A stretch of DNA of 64,000 nucleotides, from the NCBI GenBank assembly GCA_028277725.1, contig JANQFX010000049.1, forward strand, positions 1 through 64,000. The letters are read 5' to 3'. The notes below the pieces were generated by a model, which saw nothing but the letters and a program-made list of their open reading frames with translations, searched no databases and was not told where the DNA came from. The position numbers and the translations under genes were made by a program. Positions 26,541 through 35,759 of this stretch are shown one piece after another; position 1 is the stretch's first letter, and each line of letters starts with the position of its first letter. The DNA is from Thiohalocapsa sp. GTDB taxonomy: Bacteria; Pseudomonadota; Gammaproteobacteria; Chromatiales; Chromatiaceae.

Positions 26541-29500
26541 ATGTCAGCAGTCGCCGGAATCCGCGACCTCCCAGCCGACGCCGCCCCACAAGCCCCCTCG
26601 ACGCCCACTATGGCCGAGCCCTCGGCCGACACCGAGCCCGAGCGACGCCTCCGCGAGATTCCCTACAACTACACCTCCTTCTCGGACCGGGAGATCGCCG
26701 TTCGCTTCCTCGGCGAGGCGAACTGGCGGCTCATCGAGGAGCTGCGCGGCACCCGACGCACCGGGCGTTCCGCGCGTATGTTGTTCGAGGTGCTGGGCGA
26801 CATGTGGGTGGTGACCCGCAACCCATACCTGCAGGACGACCTGTTGGAGGACCGCAAACGCCGCGGCCTGCTGATCGATGCCATGCGGCACCGGCTGGAC
26901 CAGTTCGAGCAGCGCCTCAACGACAACGCCAAGGCCGCCGCGTTGCTGATCGCCGCGCGCGCCGCCGTGACGCGTTTCGCAGAGCAGTTCGAGCAGGACC
27001 GGGCACTGCGCAAGCGTGTCCGCCAGCGGCTCGCCGGCATCACACGCAAGGACAACGTCAACTTCGGCGGGCTCGCGCGGGTGTCGCATGCCACGGACGC
27101 GACGGACTGGCGCGTCGAGATGCCCTTCGTCGTCGTTACGCCGGACACCGAGGACGAGGTCGCCCCCATCGTCGCCGCCTGCATCGACTGCGGCCTGCCG
27201 ATCATCCCGCGCGGCGGCGGCACCGGCTACACCGGCTCGGCCGTGCCGCTGGATGCGCACACGGCCGTGATCAACACCGAGAAGCTGGAACAGCTCTCCG
27301 GCGTCGAGCCCCTGGACCTGCCCGCCAGCGACGGCCGCGCGCCACGACGAGCCGTGCCGACGGTACGCGCCGGCGCCGGCGTCGTCACCCGCCGCGTGTC
27401 GGACCTCGCCGATGCCAACGGGCTCGCCTTCGCGGTCGACCCGACCTCCCAGGACGCCTCCTGCATCGGCGGCAATGTCGCCATGAACGCCGGCGGCAAG
27501 AAGGCCGTACTCTGGGGCACGGCCCTGGACAACCTGGTCTCCTGGCGCATGGTCACACCCGAGGCCGACTGGCTCACCGTGGAGCGGCTCGACCACAACC
27601 TGGGCAAGATCCACGACGCCGAAACCGTGCGCTTTCGCGTCAGCCGCTTCGCCATCGACGGCACCACGCCCAAGGGTGCACCCGAGATCCTGGACATGCC
27701 GGGTACTGCCTTCCGCAAGCTCGGCCTCGGCAAGGACGTGACGGACAAGTTCCTCTCCGGCCTGCCCGGTGTGCAGAAGGAGGGCTGCGACGGCCTCATC
27801 ACCTCCGCCCGCTTCGTGCTGCACCGGATGCCGGAACAGGTGCGCACCGTCTGCCTGGAGTTCTTCGGCACCGACCTCGACCAGGCCGTGCCCGCCATCG
27901 TCGAGGTCAAGGACTTCGTCGACGGCCACGAGGACGTGCTGATCGCCGGCCTGGAGCACCTCGACGAACGCTACGTGCGCGCCGTCAACTACTCCACCAA
28001 GGCCAACCGCCGCGAGCTGCCGAAGATGGTGCTCATCGCCGATCTGGTCTCCGACGACGCCGACGCGGTGGGCTTCGTCGCCGACGAGGTGGTGCGGCTC
28101 GCCAACGCCCGCGACGGCGAGGGCTTCATCGCCGTCAGCCCCGAGGCGCGCAAGCGCTTCTGGCTCGACCGCGCCCGCACCGCGGCCATCTCCAAGCACA
28201 CCAACGCCTTCAAGATCAACGAGGACGTCGTCATTCCGCTGGACCGGCTGTCGGAGTACAGCCGCGGCATCGAGCGCATCAACATCGAGCAGTCCATCAA
28301 GAACAAGGACGCCATCATGGCGGCCGTGCTGGACTACCTCACCGGGCCGCTAGACGAGGCCCGCCCGAGCGGCACCTACGACACCTCCAGCGAGGCCCAG
28401 GCCATCCTCGACGCCAAGCGGGATGCCGCCATGGCGCTGGTGCGCCAGACCCAGGCGCGCTGGCGGGACATCCTGCGCCTGCTAGACGCGCCCGCCATCG
28501 AGCACCTGCACCTGCTGCGCGAGCCCGAGCGCGCCCTGGTCCACGCCGACGATCGCCTGCTCGACCTCTTGCTCCGGCGCGACCTACGCCAGACCTACCG
28601 CAAGGAGGTCGCCAAGCGCCTGGGCGAGATCTTCTCCGGCCAGGACCTGGCGCCGGTGCGCGAACGGCTGAAGGCGATCCACAAACAGGAGCGGGACGCG
28701 CGCCTGTTCGTTGCCCTGCACATGCACGCCGGCGACGGCAACGTGCACAGCAACATCCCCGTCCACTCGGACAACTACGCGATGCTCAAGGAGGCGGACC
28801 GCATCGTCGACCAGGTCATGGCCCTGGCCACTCGCCTCGGCGGGGTCATCTCCGGCGAGCACGGCATCGGGCTGACCAAGATCGGCTACCTGGAACGCGA
28901 GAAGCTCGAGGCCTTCGCGCGCTACAAGGGCCAGGTGGACCCGCACGGGCGCTTCAACCCCGGCAAGCTCGCCGCGGGCTCGGGCCTGGACGGCGCCTAT
29001 ACGCCCTCGCTGCGCCTGGTGCAGCAGGAGGCCATCCTGCTGGAGGAGACCGAGCTCGGTGCCCTCAACGACGACGTCAAACACTGCCTGCGCTGCGGCA
29101 AGTGCAAGCCCAAGTGCATGACCCATGTGCCGCGCGCCAACCTGGACTACTCGCCGCGCAACAAGATCCTCGGCACCGGACTCATCATCGAGGCCTTCCT
29201 GTACGAGGAGCAGACCCGGCGCGGCCTCTCGGAGCGTCACTTCGACGAGATGAACGACGTCGCCGACCACTGCACCATCTGCCATAAGTGCCTGACGCCC
29301 TGCCCGGTCAACATCGACTACGGCGACGTCACCATGCGCATGCGGCGCATCCTGGTGGACCGGGGCAAGAAGCGCACCAACCCCGGTGCGGCGGCCGCCA
29401 TGCGCTTCCTGAACACCCAGAGCCCGCAGGCCATCGACCTGATGCGCACCGGCATCGGCCAGCTCGGCTTCAAGGGGCTGAACCTGGCCAATGCGGCGGC

Positions 29501-30494
29501 GAAGCAGCTCAAGCTCACCGAGCCTGCCAACCGGCGCCCTGCCAACAGCACCGGCACGCCGACCCCCCTCGGCCAGGCGGTGAATCTGATCAGCCGTTCC
29601 GTCCGCGTCGAGGTGCCCAAGCGCACCTTCCGCCACGAGCTGGCACTCGAGGACCGCTCGCGCGTGCCCATCCTGCGCGACCCCGCGGTCTCCGACGACG
29701 CCGAGGCGGTGTTCTACTTCCCCGGCTGCGGCTCCGAGCGACTGTTCTCGGACATCGGCCTGGCGACGCTGGCCATGCTGTTCGATCAACGCGTCCAGAC
29801 CATCCTGCCGCCGGGCTATCTCTGCTGCGGCTACCCGCAGCGCGCCGCCGGCCTGGAACAGAGCGGTCGGCAGATCACCATGGACAACCGGGTGCTCTTC
29901 CACCGCGTCGCCAACACGCTCAACTATCTGGACATCCGCACCGTGGTCGTCTCCTGCGGCACCTGTATGGATCAGCTGCTCAAGTACGAGTTCGAGCGCA
30001 TCTTCCCCGGCTGCCGGCTGCTCGACATCCATGAATTCCTGCTGGAGAAGGGCGTCGGCCTCGACGGCGTGGCGGGGGTGCAATACCTCTACCACGACCC
30101 CTGCCACACCCCCATGAAGACCTACGAGCCCACCTCGGTGGCCAACAAACTCATGGGCCAGCCGGTGCAGCTCTCGGATCGCTGCTGCGGCGAGGCCGGC
30201 ACCCTCGGCACCGCCCGGCCGGACATCGCCAACCAGGTCCGCTTTCGCAAGTCCGAGGAGATCGCCAAGGGCGTGCGCGACCTCACCGGCCAGGACACCG
30301 CCGCACCCGGCAAGGTCAAGCTCCTCACCGCCTGCCCGGCTTGCCACCAGGGCCTGGCCAAGTATGCCGACGAGACCGGCGTCACCACGGACTACATCGT
30401 CGTCGAGATGGCCAAGCACCTGCTCGGCGAAGGCTGGCAACAGCGATTCATCGAGCGGGTGAAGGACGGCGGGGTGGAGCGGGTGTTGTTGTAA
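26541..30494 (+). CDS. Giant FAD-linked oxidase / Fe-S oxidoreductase (DUF3683-type)
   Basis: A 1317-residue cytosolic fusion. Residues about 30-130 are the DUF3683 region; about 180-420 the FAD-binding PCMH domain ([32 protein letters not shown]); then the FAD-oxidase C-terminal domain ([32 protein letters not shown]). Two 4Fe-4S motifs follow ([32 protein letters not shown]), and then two CCG cysteine-rich domains ([38 protein letters not shown]). The order equals a glycolate/D-lactate dehydrogenase (GlcD) fused to its Fe-S subunit (GlcF/LldE-like), so a 2-hydroxyacid dehydrogenase passing electrons to quinone is likely; the substrate is unproven. The start is chosen at [13 protein letters not shown]. 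Confidence 0.9.
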   Translation: MSAVAGIRDLPADAAPQAPSTPTMAEPSADTEPERRLREIPYNYTSFSDREIAVRFLGEANWRLIEELRGTRRTGRSARMLFEVLGDMWVVTRNPYLQDDLLEDRKRRGLLIDAMRHRLDQFEQRLNDNAKAAALLIAARAAVTRFAEQFEQDRALRKRVRQRLAGITRKDNVNFGGLARVSHATDATDWRVEMPFVVVTPDTEDEVAPIVAACIDCGLPIIPRGGGTGYTGSAVPLDAHTAVINTEKLEQLSGVEPLDLPASDGRAPRRAVPTVRAGAGVVTRRVSDLADANGLAFAVDPTSQDASCIGGNVAMNAGGKKAVLWGTALDNLVSWRMVTPEADWLTVERLDHNLGKIHDAETVRFRVSRFAIDGTTPKGAPEILDMPGTAFRKLGLGKDVTDKFLSGLPGVQKEGCDGLITSARFVLHRMPEQVRTVCLEFFGTDLDQAVPAIVEVKDFVDGHEDVLIAGLEHLDERYVRAVNYSTKANRRELPKMVLIADLVSDDADAVGFVADEVVRLANARDGEGFIAVSPEARKRFWLDRARTAAISKHTNAFKINEDVVIPLDRLSEYSRGIERINIEQSIKNKDAIMAAVLDYLTGPLDEARPSGTYDTSSEAQAILDAKRDAAMALVRQTQARWRDILRLLDAPAIEHLHLLREPERALVHADDRLLDLLLRRDLRQTYRKEVAKRLGEIFSGQDLAPVRERLKAIHKQERDARLFVALHMHAGDGNVHSNIPVHSDNYAMLKEADRIVDQVMALATRLGGVISGEHGIGLTKIGYLEREKLEAFARYKGQVDPHGRFNPGKLAAGSGLDGAYTPSLRLVQQEAILLEETELGALNDDVKHCLRCGKCKPKCMTHVPRANLDYSPRNKILGTGLIIEAFLYEEQTRRGLSERHFDEMNDVADHCTICHKCLTPCPVNIDYGDVTMRMRRILVDRGKKRTNPGAAAAMRFLNTQSPQAIDLMRTGIGQLGFKGLNLANAAAKQLKLTEPANRRPANSTGTPTPLGQAVNLISRSVRVEVPKRTFRHELALEDRSRVPILRDPAVSDDAEAVFYFPGCGSERLFSDIGLATLAMLFDQRVQTILPPGYLCCGYPQRAAGLEQSGRQITMDNRVLFHRVANTLNYLDIRTVVVSCGTCMDQLLKYEFERIFPGCRLLDIHEFLLEKGVGLDGVAGVQYLYHDPCHTPMKTYEPTSVANKLMGQPVQLSDRCCGEAGTLGTARPDIANQVRFRKSEEIAKGVRDLTGQDTAAPGKVKLLTACPACHQGLAKYADETGVTTDYIVVEMAKHLLGEGWQQRFIERVKDGGVERVLL

Positions 30495-30557
30495 GCCCTT
30501 GACGACCCGAGGTCCTGGCTTAGGATGGCCCTCGAACTTGAACAAGACCGAGCAGAC

Positions 30558-31181
30558 ATGATCCAGCTCACTAACACGGCAGCCGCTTACCCCGGCGGGC
30601 GCATCGAACTCAGCATCCCGCCGGCGATGCCGCTGGACGACGAGTTGCTGTTCGCTTTCTGCGCGGCCAACCGCGAGCTGCGGATCGAGCGAAACGCCCG
30701 AGGAGACTTGGAAATCATGCCACCGACAGGCGCCGAGACGGGCCACCGCAATGCTGAGCTGGCGCTGGACTTCGGCAACTGGGCGCGCCTGGACGGTCGC
30801 GGTGTCGTCTTCGACTCGTCCACCGGCTTTCTGCTGCCCAACGGCGCCGTGCGTTCGCCCGATCTCGCCTGGGTCCTGCGGGAACGATTAGCGCAACTGA
30901 CGTCCGAGCAGAAGCGCCGCTTCCTGCCGCTGGCGCCGGACCTCGTCATCGAACTCGCCTTCCCAAGCGACGACCCGGACAAACTCCGCGGCAAGCTCGA
31001 CGAATGGCGCGACAATGGCGTTCAACTCGGCTGGCTGCTCCTGCCCGATCAACGCCAGGTCTGGCAATACCAACCGGGTACCGAACCGAAGCGGATCGAA
31101 AACCCCGTAACCATCGGCGACGGGGCTTTGCTGCCGGGCCTAGCACTGCCGCTGGCGCGAATCTGGGAGCCTTTGCTATAG
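30558..31181 (+). CDS. Uma2 family protein (DUF820, restriction endonuclease fold)
   Basis: A 207-residue protein of the Uma2/DUF820 family, PD-(D/E)XK nuclease-like, abundant in cyanobacteria and some sulfur bacteria; role unknown. Visible pattern: ANRELRIERNARGDLEIMPP, ETGHRNAEL, FDSSTGFLLPNGAVRSPDLA (the SPD motif with catalytic Asp) and PDLVIELAFPSDD (the ExxS-type catalytic Glu), KLDEWRDNGVQLGWLLLP. The core looks intact. A start at 30525 is an alternative. It follows the giant oxidoreductase after about 60 bp on the same strand. Confidence 0.85.
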   Translation: MIQLTNTAAAYPGGRIELSIPPAMPLDDELLFAFCAANRELRIERNARGDLEIMPPTGAETGHRNAELALDFGNWARLDGRGVVFDSSTGFLLPNGAVRSPDLAWVLRERLAQLTSEQKRRFLPLAPDLVIELAFPSDDPDKLRGKLDEWRDNGVQLGWLLLPDQRQVWQYQPGTEPKRIENPVTIGDGALLPGLALPLARIWEPLL

Positions 31182-31492
31182 GTCGAGTTGCCTAGCCCGG
31201 GGCGGATCAGGTTCGCACCATCCCGAACGAGCGCCAGCGACTGGACAGAGACCGCGCGGCATGCGTTACCATAGTCGGTCTGTTCGGCGAGAACGCTCGG
31301 CGTGCGTCATGGCCAACCGGTGCAGAGCACAGGGGTGATAGTCGGCTCGCCAGCACCCGCGCCCGCAAGCAAGCCAGGGGTAGACCTGGGGCGACTAGGC
31401 GCAACTGGGGCGGCGAGCTGCGACGCACCCACCGGGGCCGAGCAAGCAACCGCCACTGGGCGTGCATCCGCACCGACCCCATACCCTCCCCT
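31182..31492. other. Upstream region of the ahcY riboswitch
   Basis: About 310 bp without a gene. It must contain the ahcY promoter, but I cannot single out convincing -35/-10 boxes. Confidence 0.4.
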
Positions 31493-31568
31493 CCCCGAGG
31501 AGCGCTGCAACGAGGCATCTGCCTTGCCAGGCTCGGGCGCGGGTCACCACCGTTGCAACGGCGCTCAC
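31493..31568 (+). promoter_or_regulatory. SAH riboswitch
   Basis: Matches the S-adenosylhomocysteine riboswitch consensus: CCCGAGGAGCGCTGCAACG at the 5' side, CCAGGCTCGGG in the middle, and GCAACGGCGCTCAC at the 3' side. P1 forms between CCCGAG (31494-31499) and CTCGGG (31532-31537), and the pseudoknot/P4 between GAGCGC (31499-31504) and GCGCTC (31561-31566). A ribosome site (AGGAG) and the ahcY start lie about 36 bp downstream. This class turns on ahcY and methionine-cycle genes when SAH accumulates, which fits the ahcY-metF context exactly. Confidence 0.93.
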
Positions 31569-31604
31569 TCTGTTACTCACACCTAGCCCTAGGAGCTGAA
31601 TACC

Positions 31605-33011
31605 ATGAGTGAGTTTGCCGACTACAAGGTTGCCGACCTGTCCCTGGCCGACTTCGGCCGCAAGGAACTGGACATCGCCGAGACCGAGATGCCCGGCCTG
31701 ATGGCCATCCGCGCCAAGTATGGCCCGGACAAGCCGCTCAAGGGCGCGCGCATCACCGGCAGCCTGCACATGACCATCCAGACCGCGGTGCTGATCGAGA
31801 CCCTGGTGGAGCTCGGTGCCGAGGTCCGCTGGTGCTCCTGCAACATCTTCAGCACCCAGGACCACGCCGCCGCCGCCATCGCCGCCCGCGGCATCCCGGT
31901 CTACGCCTGGAAGGGCGAGACGCTTGAGGAGTACTGGTGGTGCACCGAGCAGGTGCTGAACTGGCCCGACGGCCAGGGTCCGAACATGATCCTCGACGAC
32001 GGCGGCGACGCGACGCTGCTGGTGCACAAGGGCGTCGAGTACGAGAAGGCCGGTGCCGTGCCCCAGCCCACCGCCGACGACAACGAGGAATGGACCGCCG
32101 TCCTCGGCGTGTTGAACCGCACCTTCGAGCGCGACAACCGCCACTGGCACCGCACCGCCGAGGGCATCAAGGGCGTCACCGAGGAGACCACCACCGGCGT
32201 GCATCGCCTCTACGAGATGCACAGGGCCGGCGAGCTGCTGTTCCCGGCCATGAACGTCAACGACTCGGTCACCAAGTCCAAGTTCGACAACCTCTACGGC
32301 TGCCGCGAGTCCCTGGTGGACGCCATCAAGCGCGCCACCGACGTGATGATCGCCGGCAAGGTCGCCGTGGTCTGCGGCTACGGCGACGTCGGCAAGGGCT
32401 CGGCAGCCTCCCTGCGCGGGCTGGGCGCCAACGTCTGGGTCACCGAGGTCGACCCCATCTGCGCCCTGCAGGCGGCGATGGAGGGCTACCGGGTCGTGCG
32501 GCTCGATGACGTCGTCGGCGAGGCGGACATCTTCGTCACCGCCACCGGCAACAAGGACATCATCACCGAGGCGCACATGCTGGCCATGAAAGACCAGGCC
32601 ATCGTCTGCAACATCGGCCACTTCGACAACGAGATCCAGGTGGACAGGCTGTCGACCTACGAGTGGATCGAGGTCAAGCCGCAGGTGGACCAGATCGTCT
32701 TCCCGGACGGCCACCGCATCACCCTGCTCGCCAAGGGCCGACTGGTGAACCTCGGCTGCGCCACCGGCCACCCGAGCTTCGTCATGTCCAACTCCTTCAC
32801 CAACCAGGTGCTGGCGCAGATCGAGATCTTCACCAAGCCGCAGGAGTACCCCATCGGCGTCTACGTGCTGCCGAAGCACCTCGACGAGGAGGTGGCGCGG
32901 CTGCACCTCGACAAGGTCGGCGCCAAGCTCACGACCCTGCGCCCGGACCAGGCCGCCTACATCGGCGTCACCGTCGACGGGCCGTTCAAGAGCGACCACT
33001 ACCGCTACTGA
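31605..33011 (+). CDS. ahcY: Adenosylhomocysteinase
   Basis: NAD-dependent hydrolysis of SAH to adenosine and homocysteine; cytosolic tetramer. The 468 residues match the family form with the ~40-residue insert near [13 protein letters not shown]. Substrate-site segments [13 protein letters not shown] and [14 protein letters not shown], the NAD-binding [13 protein letters not shown], and the C-terminal KSDHYRY are all present. The start follows CCTAGGAGCTGAATACC. It is controlled by the SAH riboswitch upstream and followed by metF. Confidence 0.98.
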   Translation: MSEFADYKVADLSLADFGRKELDIAETEMPGLMAIRAKYGPDKPLKGARITGSLHMTIQTAVLIETLVELGAEVRWCSCNIFSTQDHAAAAIAARGIPVYAWKGETLEEYWWCTEQVLNWPDGQGPNMILDDGGDATLLVHKGVEYEKAGAVPQPTADDNEEWTAVLGVLNRTFERDNRHWHRTAEGIKGVTEETTTGVHRLYEMHRAGELLFPAMNVNDSVTKSKFDNLYGCRESLVDAIKRATDVMIAGKVAVVCGYGDVGKGSAASLRGLGANVWVTEVDPICALQAAMEGYRVVRLDDVVGEADIFVTATGNKDIITEAHMLAMKDQAIVCNIGHFDNEIQVDRLSTYEWIEVKPQVDQIVFPDGHRITLLAKGRLVNLGCATGHPSFVMSNSFTNQVLAQIEIFTKPQEYPIGVYVLPKHLDEEVARLHLDKVGAKLTTLRPDQAAYIGVTVDGPFKSDHYRY

Positions 33012-33069
33012 TGCGGCGCTGAGACTCAGGCGCCTGGACGCACGTGTCTAGGTTCCGGAGCAAGCGAGT

Positions 33070-33110
33070 CGAAGGCCGGCATCGGGCACCGCCCCCGATG
33101 CCGGCCTTCG
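33070..33110 (+). terminator. Strong hairpin between ahcY and metF
   Basis: CGAAGGCCGGCATCGGG at 33070-33086 pairs perfectly with CCCGATGCCGGCCTTCG at 33094-33110, with a 7-nt loop. It sits about 60 bp after the ahcY stop and 40 bp before metF. There is no U-run, so it is more likely an RNA-stabilising or processing hairpin, or a partial terminator setting metF below ahcY. Confidence 0.55.
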
Positions 33111-33150
33111 GCTATTGGCACCCAACCGATCCCCCACAACGGACGTCGCC

Positions 33151-34008
33151 ATGCACACCCAAGACACCCGCAGCTTCAGCCTCGAGCTGTTCCCACCCAA
33201 GACCCCCGAGGGCATGGAGAAGCTCAAGGGCACCGTGGCCGAGCTCAACGCCCTCGGCCCGGCCTACTTCTCCTGCACCTACGGCGCCGGCGGCTCCACC
33301 CGCGCGCGCACCTTCGAGACCGTCGACTGGCTGCGCGCGCAGGGCATCGAGACCGCACCGCACCTGGCCTGCATCGGCTCCGACGAGGCCGAGATCCGCG
33401 ACATCGTCAGCCACTACATCGACCAGGGCATCACCCGCATCGTCGCCCTGCGCGGCGACATGCCCTCGGGCATGGGCAGCCCCGGTCTTAGCGCCTTCCG
33501 CTATGCCAACGAACTGGTGGCATTCCTGCGCCGCGAGTACGGCGAGCGGTTCCACATCGAGGTCGCGGCCTACCCCGAGTTCCACCCGCAGGCACCCAAC
33601 GCCGAGGTCGACCTGGCCAACTTCAAGCGCAAGGTCGAGGCCGGCGCCGACGCGGCCATCACCCAGTACTTCTACAACCCCGACGCCTACTTCGAGTTCG
33701 TCGAGCAGTGCGACGAGCACCGCATCGATCTGCCCATCGTCCCCGGCGTCATGCCGATCACCAACTACACGCAGCTCGCGCGCTTCTCGGACGCCTGCGG
33801 CGCCGAAATCCCGCGCTATATCAGAAAGCGCCTGGAGGCCTACGGCGACGACAAGGCCTCCATCCGCGCCTTCGGCCACGAGGTGGTGCTGAACCTCTGC
33901 GCCCGCCTGCTCGAGGGCGGCGCACCCGGCATCCACTTCTACACCATGAACCAGGCCGCGGCGACGCTCGCGCTGTGGCGCGAGCTCGAGCTGCCGGCCG
34001 CGGGGTAA
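33151..34008 (+). CDS. metF: Methylenetetrahydrofolate reductase
   Basis: Reduces 5,10-methylene-THF to 5-methyl-THF, the methyl donor for methionine synthesis; FAD-containing TIM barrel of 285 residues. Conserved segments: FSLELFPPKTPEGMEKL (catalytic Glu), ACIGSDEAEIRDIV, VALRGDMPSGMG, AAYPEFHPQAPN and TQYFYNPDAYFEF. It is downstream of ahcY in a riboswitch-led unit, so methyl supply and SAH removal are adjusted together. A hairpin follows directly. Confidence 0.97.
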   Translation: MHTQDTRSFSLELFPPKTPEGMEKLKGTVAELNALGPAYFSCTYGAGGSTRARTFETVDWLRAQGIETAPHLACIGSDEAEIRDIVSHYIDQGITRIVALRGDMPSGMGSPGLSAFRYANELVAFLRREYGERFHIEVAAYPEFHPQAPNAEVDLANFKRKVEAGADAAITQYFYNPDAYFEFVEQCDEHRIDLPIVPGVMPITNYTQLARFSDACGAEIPRYIRKRLEAYGDDKASIRAFGHEVVLNLCARLLEGGAPGIHFYTMNQAAATLALWRELELPAAG

Positions 34009-34016
34009 CGAAGACG

Positions 34017-34038
34017 GCAGGGCCCAGCGCGGCCCTGC
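34017..34038 (+). terminator. Hairpin after metF
   Basis: GCAGGGCC (34017-34024) pairs with GGCCCTGC (34031-34038), starting 9 bp after the metF stop and followed by TGTTAC. Likely end of the ahcY-metF transcript; the U-tract is weak. Confidence 0.5.
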
Positions 34039-34377
34039 TGTTACAAGGCTTCGCCGATGACCCACCACCGCTTGAAGAGTGACGGCTGCCGCTTCTGGAT
34101 GGAGTTCCGCCCAAGCATGCGCGACCACGCGTCAACGCCGGCCCGAGACTCGGTGACAACCCATGGCCCGTCGACGCGCGCTACGGTTGAACTCGGCAAG
34201 CGGAGGGGACCGCCTTGCATCCGCCGGATGCGTATCGCCAACTACGTCGGCTTGGGCTAGGTCAGCAGCCGGATGTCCCACGGCCAGATCCCGGAGGAGT
34301 AGCCACTTCGGGAGGAACATGACATCTTGGCCACCTCTCCCTTGCGGCATACCCGGAGCATCGTATCGGAGCAACCT
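34039..34377. other. Gene-poor stretch before the AbrB-type gene
   Basis: About 340 bp with no supported gene; a 66-codon minus-strand frame at 34041-34241 has no family match I recognise. Probably the left edge of the decayed accessory strip. Confidence 0.4.
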
Positions 34378-34722
34378 ATGTCCATTGACAAAGTCGTGAT
34401 CGGCGAAGCGGGCGAGGTCGTCCTGCCGCCAAGTATTCGTGCCGCGCTGCACCTGGAGGCTGGAACGGAGTTGTCTATCGAACGGGCAGGTGCGGGTGTG
34501 TTGCTGAAGCCTGCGACACAGGGAGGCGGTCTGCGGCTCGAAGATCTGCGCGGCTTTCTAAGGTCCGAAGGGCCGACTGTTCCCCTTGAAGAACTCTGCC
34601 GGCCGGTGGACTACACCGCCGATTGGCGAGACCCGGCTTGTCCGTTCATACGGTCTCCAAGGGCATCTGTGCACGACCGGCGCCCGCCAAGTCCCGCATC
34701 CGCATCGGCGGATGGTTCCTGA
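34378..34722 (+). CDS. AbrB/MazE-type antitoxin with aberrant C-terminus
   Basis: The first ~55 residues form an AbrB/SpoVT swapped-hairpin DNA-binding domain: MSIDKVVIGEAGEVVLPPSI followed by RAALHLEAGTELSIERAGAG. A toxin-binding tail continues (LRLEDLRGFLRSEGPTVPLE, then PVDYTADW). Related antitoxins stop a few residues later; here the frame runs on for about 30 residues (RDPACPFIRS...) that are simply antisense to the methylase gene, so the native C-terminus was lost at a junction near 34630-34645. No toxin gene follows. Start: GGAG 6 nt upstream of ATG. DNA binding may persist. Confidence 0.65.
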   Translation: MSIDKVVIGEAGEVVLPPSIRAALHLEAGTELSIERAGAGVLLKPATQGGGLRLEDLRGFLRSEGPTVPLEELCRPVDYTADWRDPACPFIRSPRASVHDRRPPSPASASADGS

Positions 34723-35326
34723 TTGGGATGAAGATCTCATGTTGCGCGCCGCGCCCGGACAGGGACGTCTCATCGTCGAAGGACGACGCACACGAGAGCA
34801 CGTCGTAGCGGAAGTCGCGCCGGCGAAACTTGCCGCGCCCCAGCAAGCCCCACTCCGCCAAGACGATGGGTTCGCCGGCGGCGGTGCGCATTTTGAGGGC
34901 GTCGCCATGCATCAGGTTTTGCGACAACATGTAGGACGCGGCCAGGTAGAGATCGTCCGAGGGGTCCAGCAACAGATACTCCGCGAGCACTTCCAGCAGG
35001 TTCGCGCGACACTCGGCGGTGTTGTCCGGCAACAGCTCGATGCCGAAGATGCACATGACGGCGAGCAGCGCGAAGTGTCGCCGCTCAAAGTCGCTCTTGC
35101 CGTGCTTGAGCTCTACGGCGGCGAGTTTGCGCCGCAGCACCTGCACCAGAAAATTGCCGCTGCCGCAGGCAGGCTCCAGAAAACGGGCGTCGATACGCTC
35201 GGTTTCCCCCTCGACCAGGTCGAGCATGGCCTCGACCATCCACTAGGGCGTATACACCTCACCATAATCGGCGACGCGCTGTTTGGACTTGATGTGTTGG
35301 TTGGGCCGATTCACTTCGGTCGACAT
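34646..35326 (-). pseudogene. N6-adenine DNA methylase-like protein with premature stop codon
   Basis: From ATG 35326 (preceded by CAGGGGAA) the frame reads STEVNRPNQHIKSKQRVADY followed by GEVYTP, then a TAG at 35243-35245, then continues WMVEAMLDLVEGETERID, FLEPACGSGNFLVQVLRRKL (SAM motif I), SDFERRHFALLAVMCIFGIE, LLPDNTAECRANLL and LSQNLMHGDALKM to 34646. This matches the N6-methylase subfamily with IKSKQRVADHGEVFTPPWLVxxMLDL, so the TAG interrupts an otherwise continuous ORF of 226 residues. An internal ATG at 35239 could give a shortened product. Partner restriction or helicase genes are absent; the 3' end collides with the AbrB-type gene. Confidence 0.75.
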
Positions 35327-35759
35327 TTCCCCTGGCACTTGGTGGTCAGGGCGCAATTCTAGGGCTTACGGGCGCTACCGGGAGAGGAGGAAGGTCAAGC
35401 GCCGGCACGCCGGGGACTTCGAGCCCCATTTTTGCGACGCATTTTTTCGCATAGATCAGAAATCTGCGGCCATACCTGACCAGCGCGCTAGCCGTGCGCA
35501 GCATCGCAGGCGCCGACGGCCAACCGCCCTGTGAGCCCTACCCGTCTCGCCGTCGCGATCATGCGGCGCGCGAACCTCCGGCTGCTGGCACGACCACGCC
35601 GCGCGCGGCCGCCCAGCGCCCGATGTGCACCGTCGCGCCTGGGCGAAACTCCTTTCCTTTCATAGCTCAGAATCTATCCCAACCCGAGAAATCATCGATG
35701 CTGCGGCGGCATTCACTCGGCTAAGATGCGGGTGTTTTTGTCAGCCTCCGGTTCAACCC
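35327..35759. other. Intergenic region upstream of the SulP gene
   Basis: About 430 bp without a supported gene. The SulP frame stays open back to 35625 but without conserved sequence. A short AT-richer patch (ATTTTTGCGACGCATTTTTT, 35430-35449) stands out from the GC-rich background. No terminator or promoter was assigned with confidence. Confidence 0.4.

Noticed and set aside
26804..29287. 827-codon plus-strand frame overlapping the oxidoreductase
   Set aside because: Arg/Ala-rich +1 shadow of the real reading frame, with no recognisable domain.
28584..30746. 720-codon minus-strand frame
   Set aside because: Entirely antisense to the FAD/Fe-S oxidoreductase and Uma2 genes; His/Val/Gly-rich shadow composition.
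31395..32999. 534-codon minus-strand frame opposite ahcY
   Set aside because: Antisense shadow of ahcY; it also overlaps the riboswitch.
34646..35326. Functional restriction-modification system
   Set aside because: The methylase has an in-frame stop, and no endonuclease, specificity or helicase gene is adjacent.
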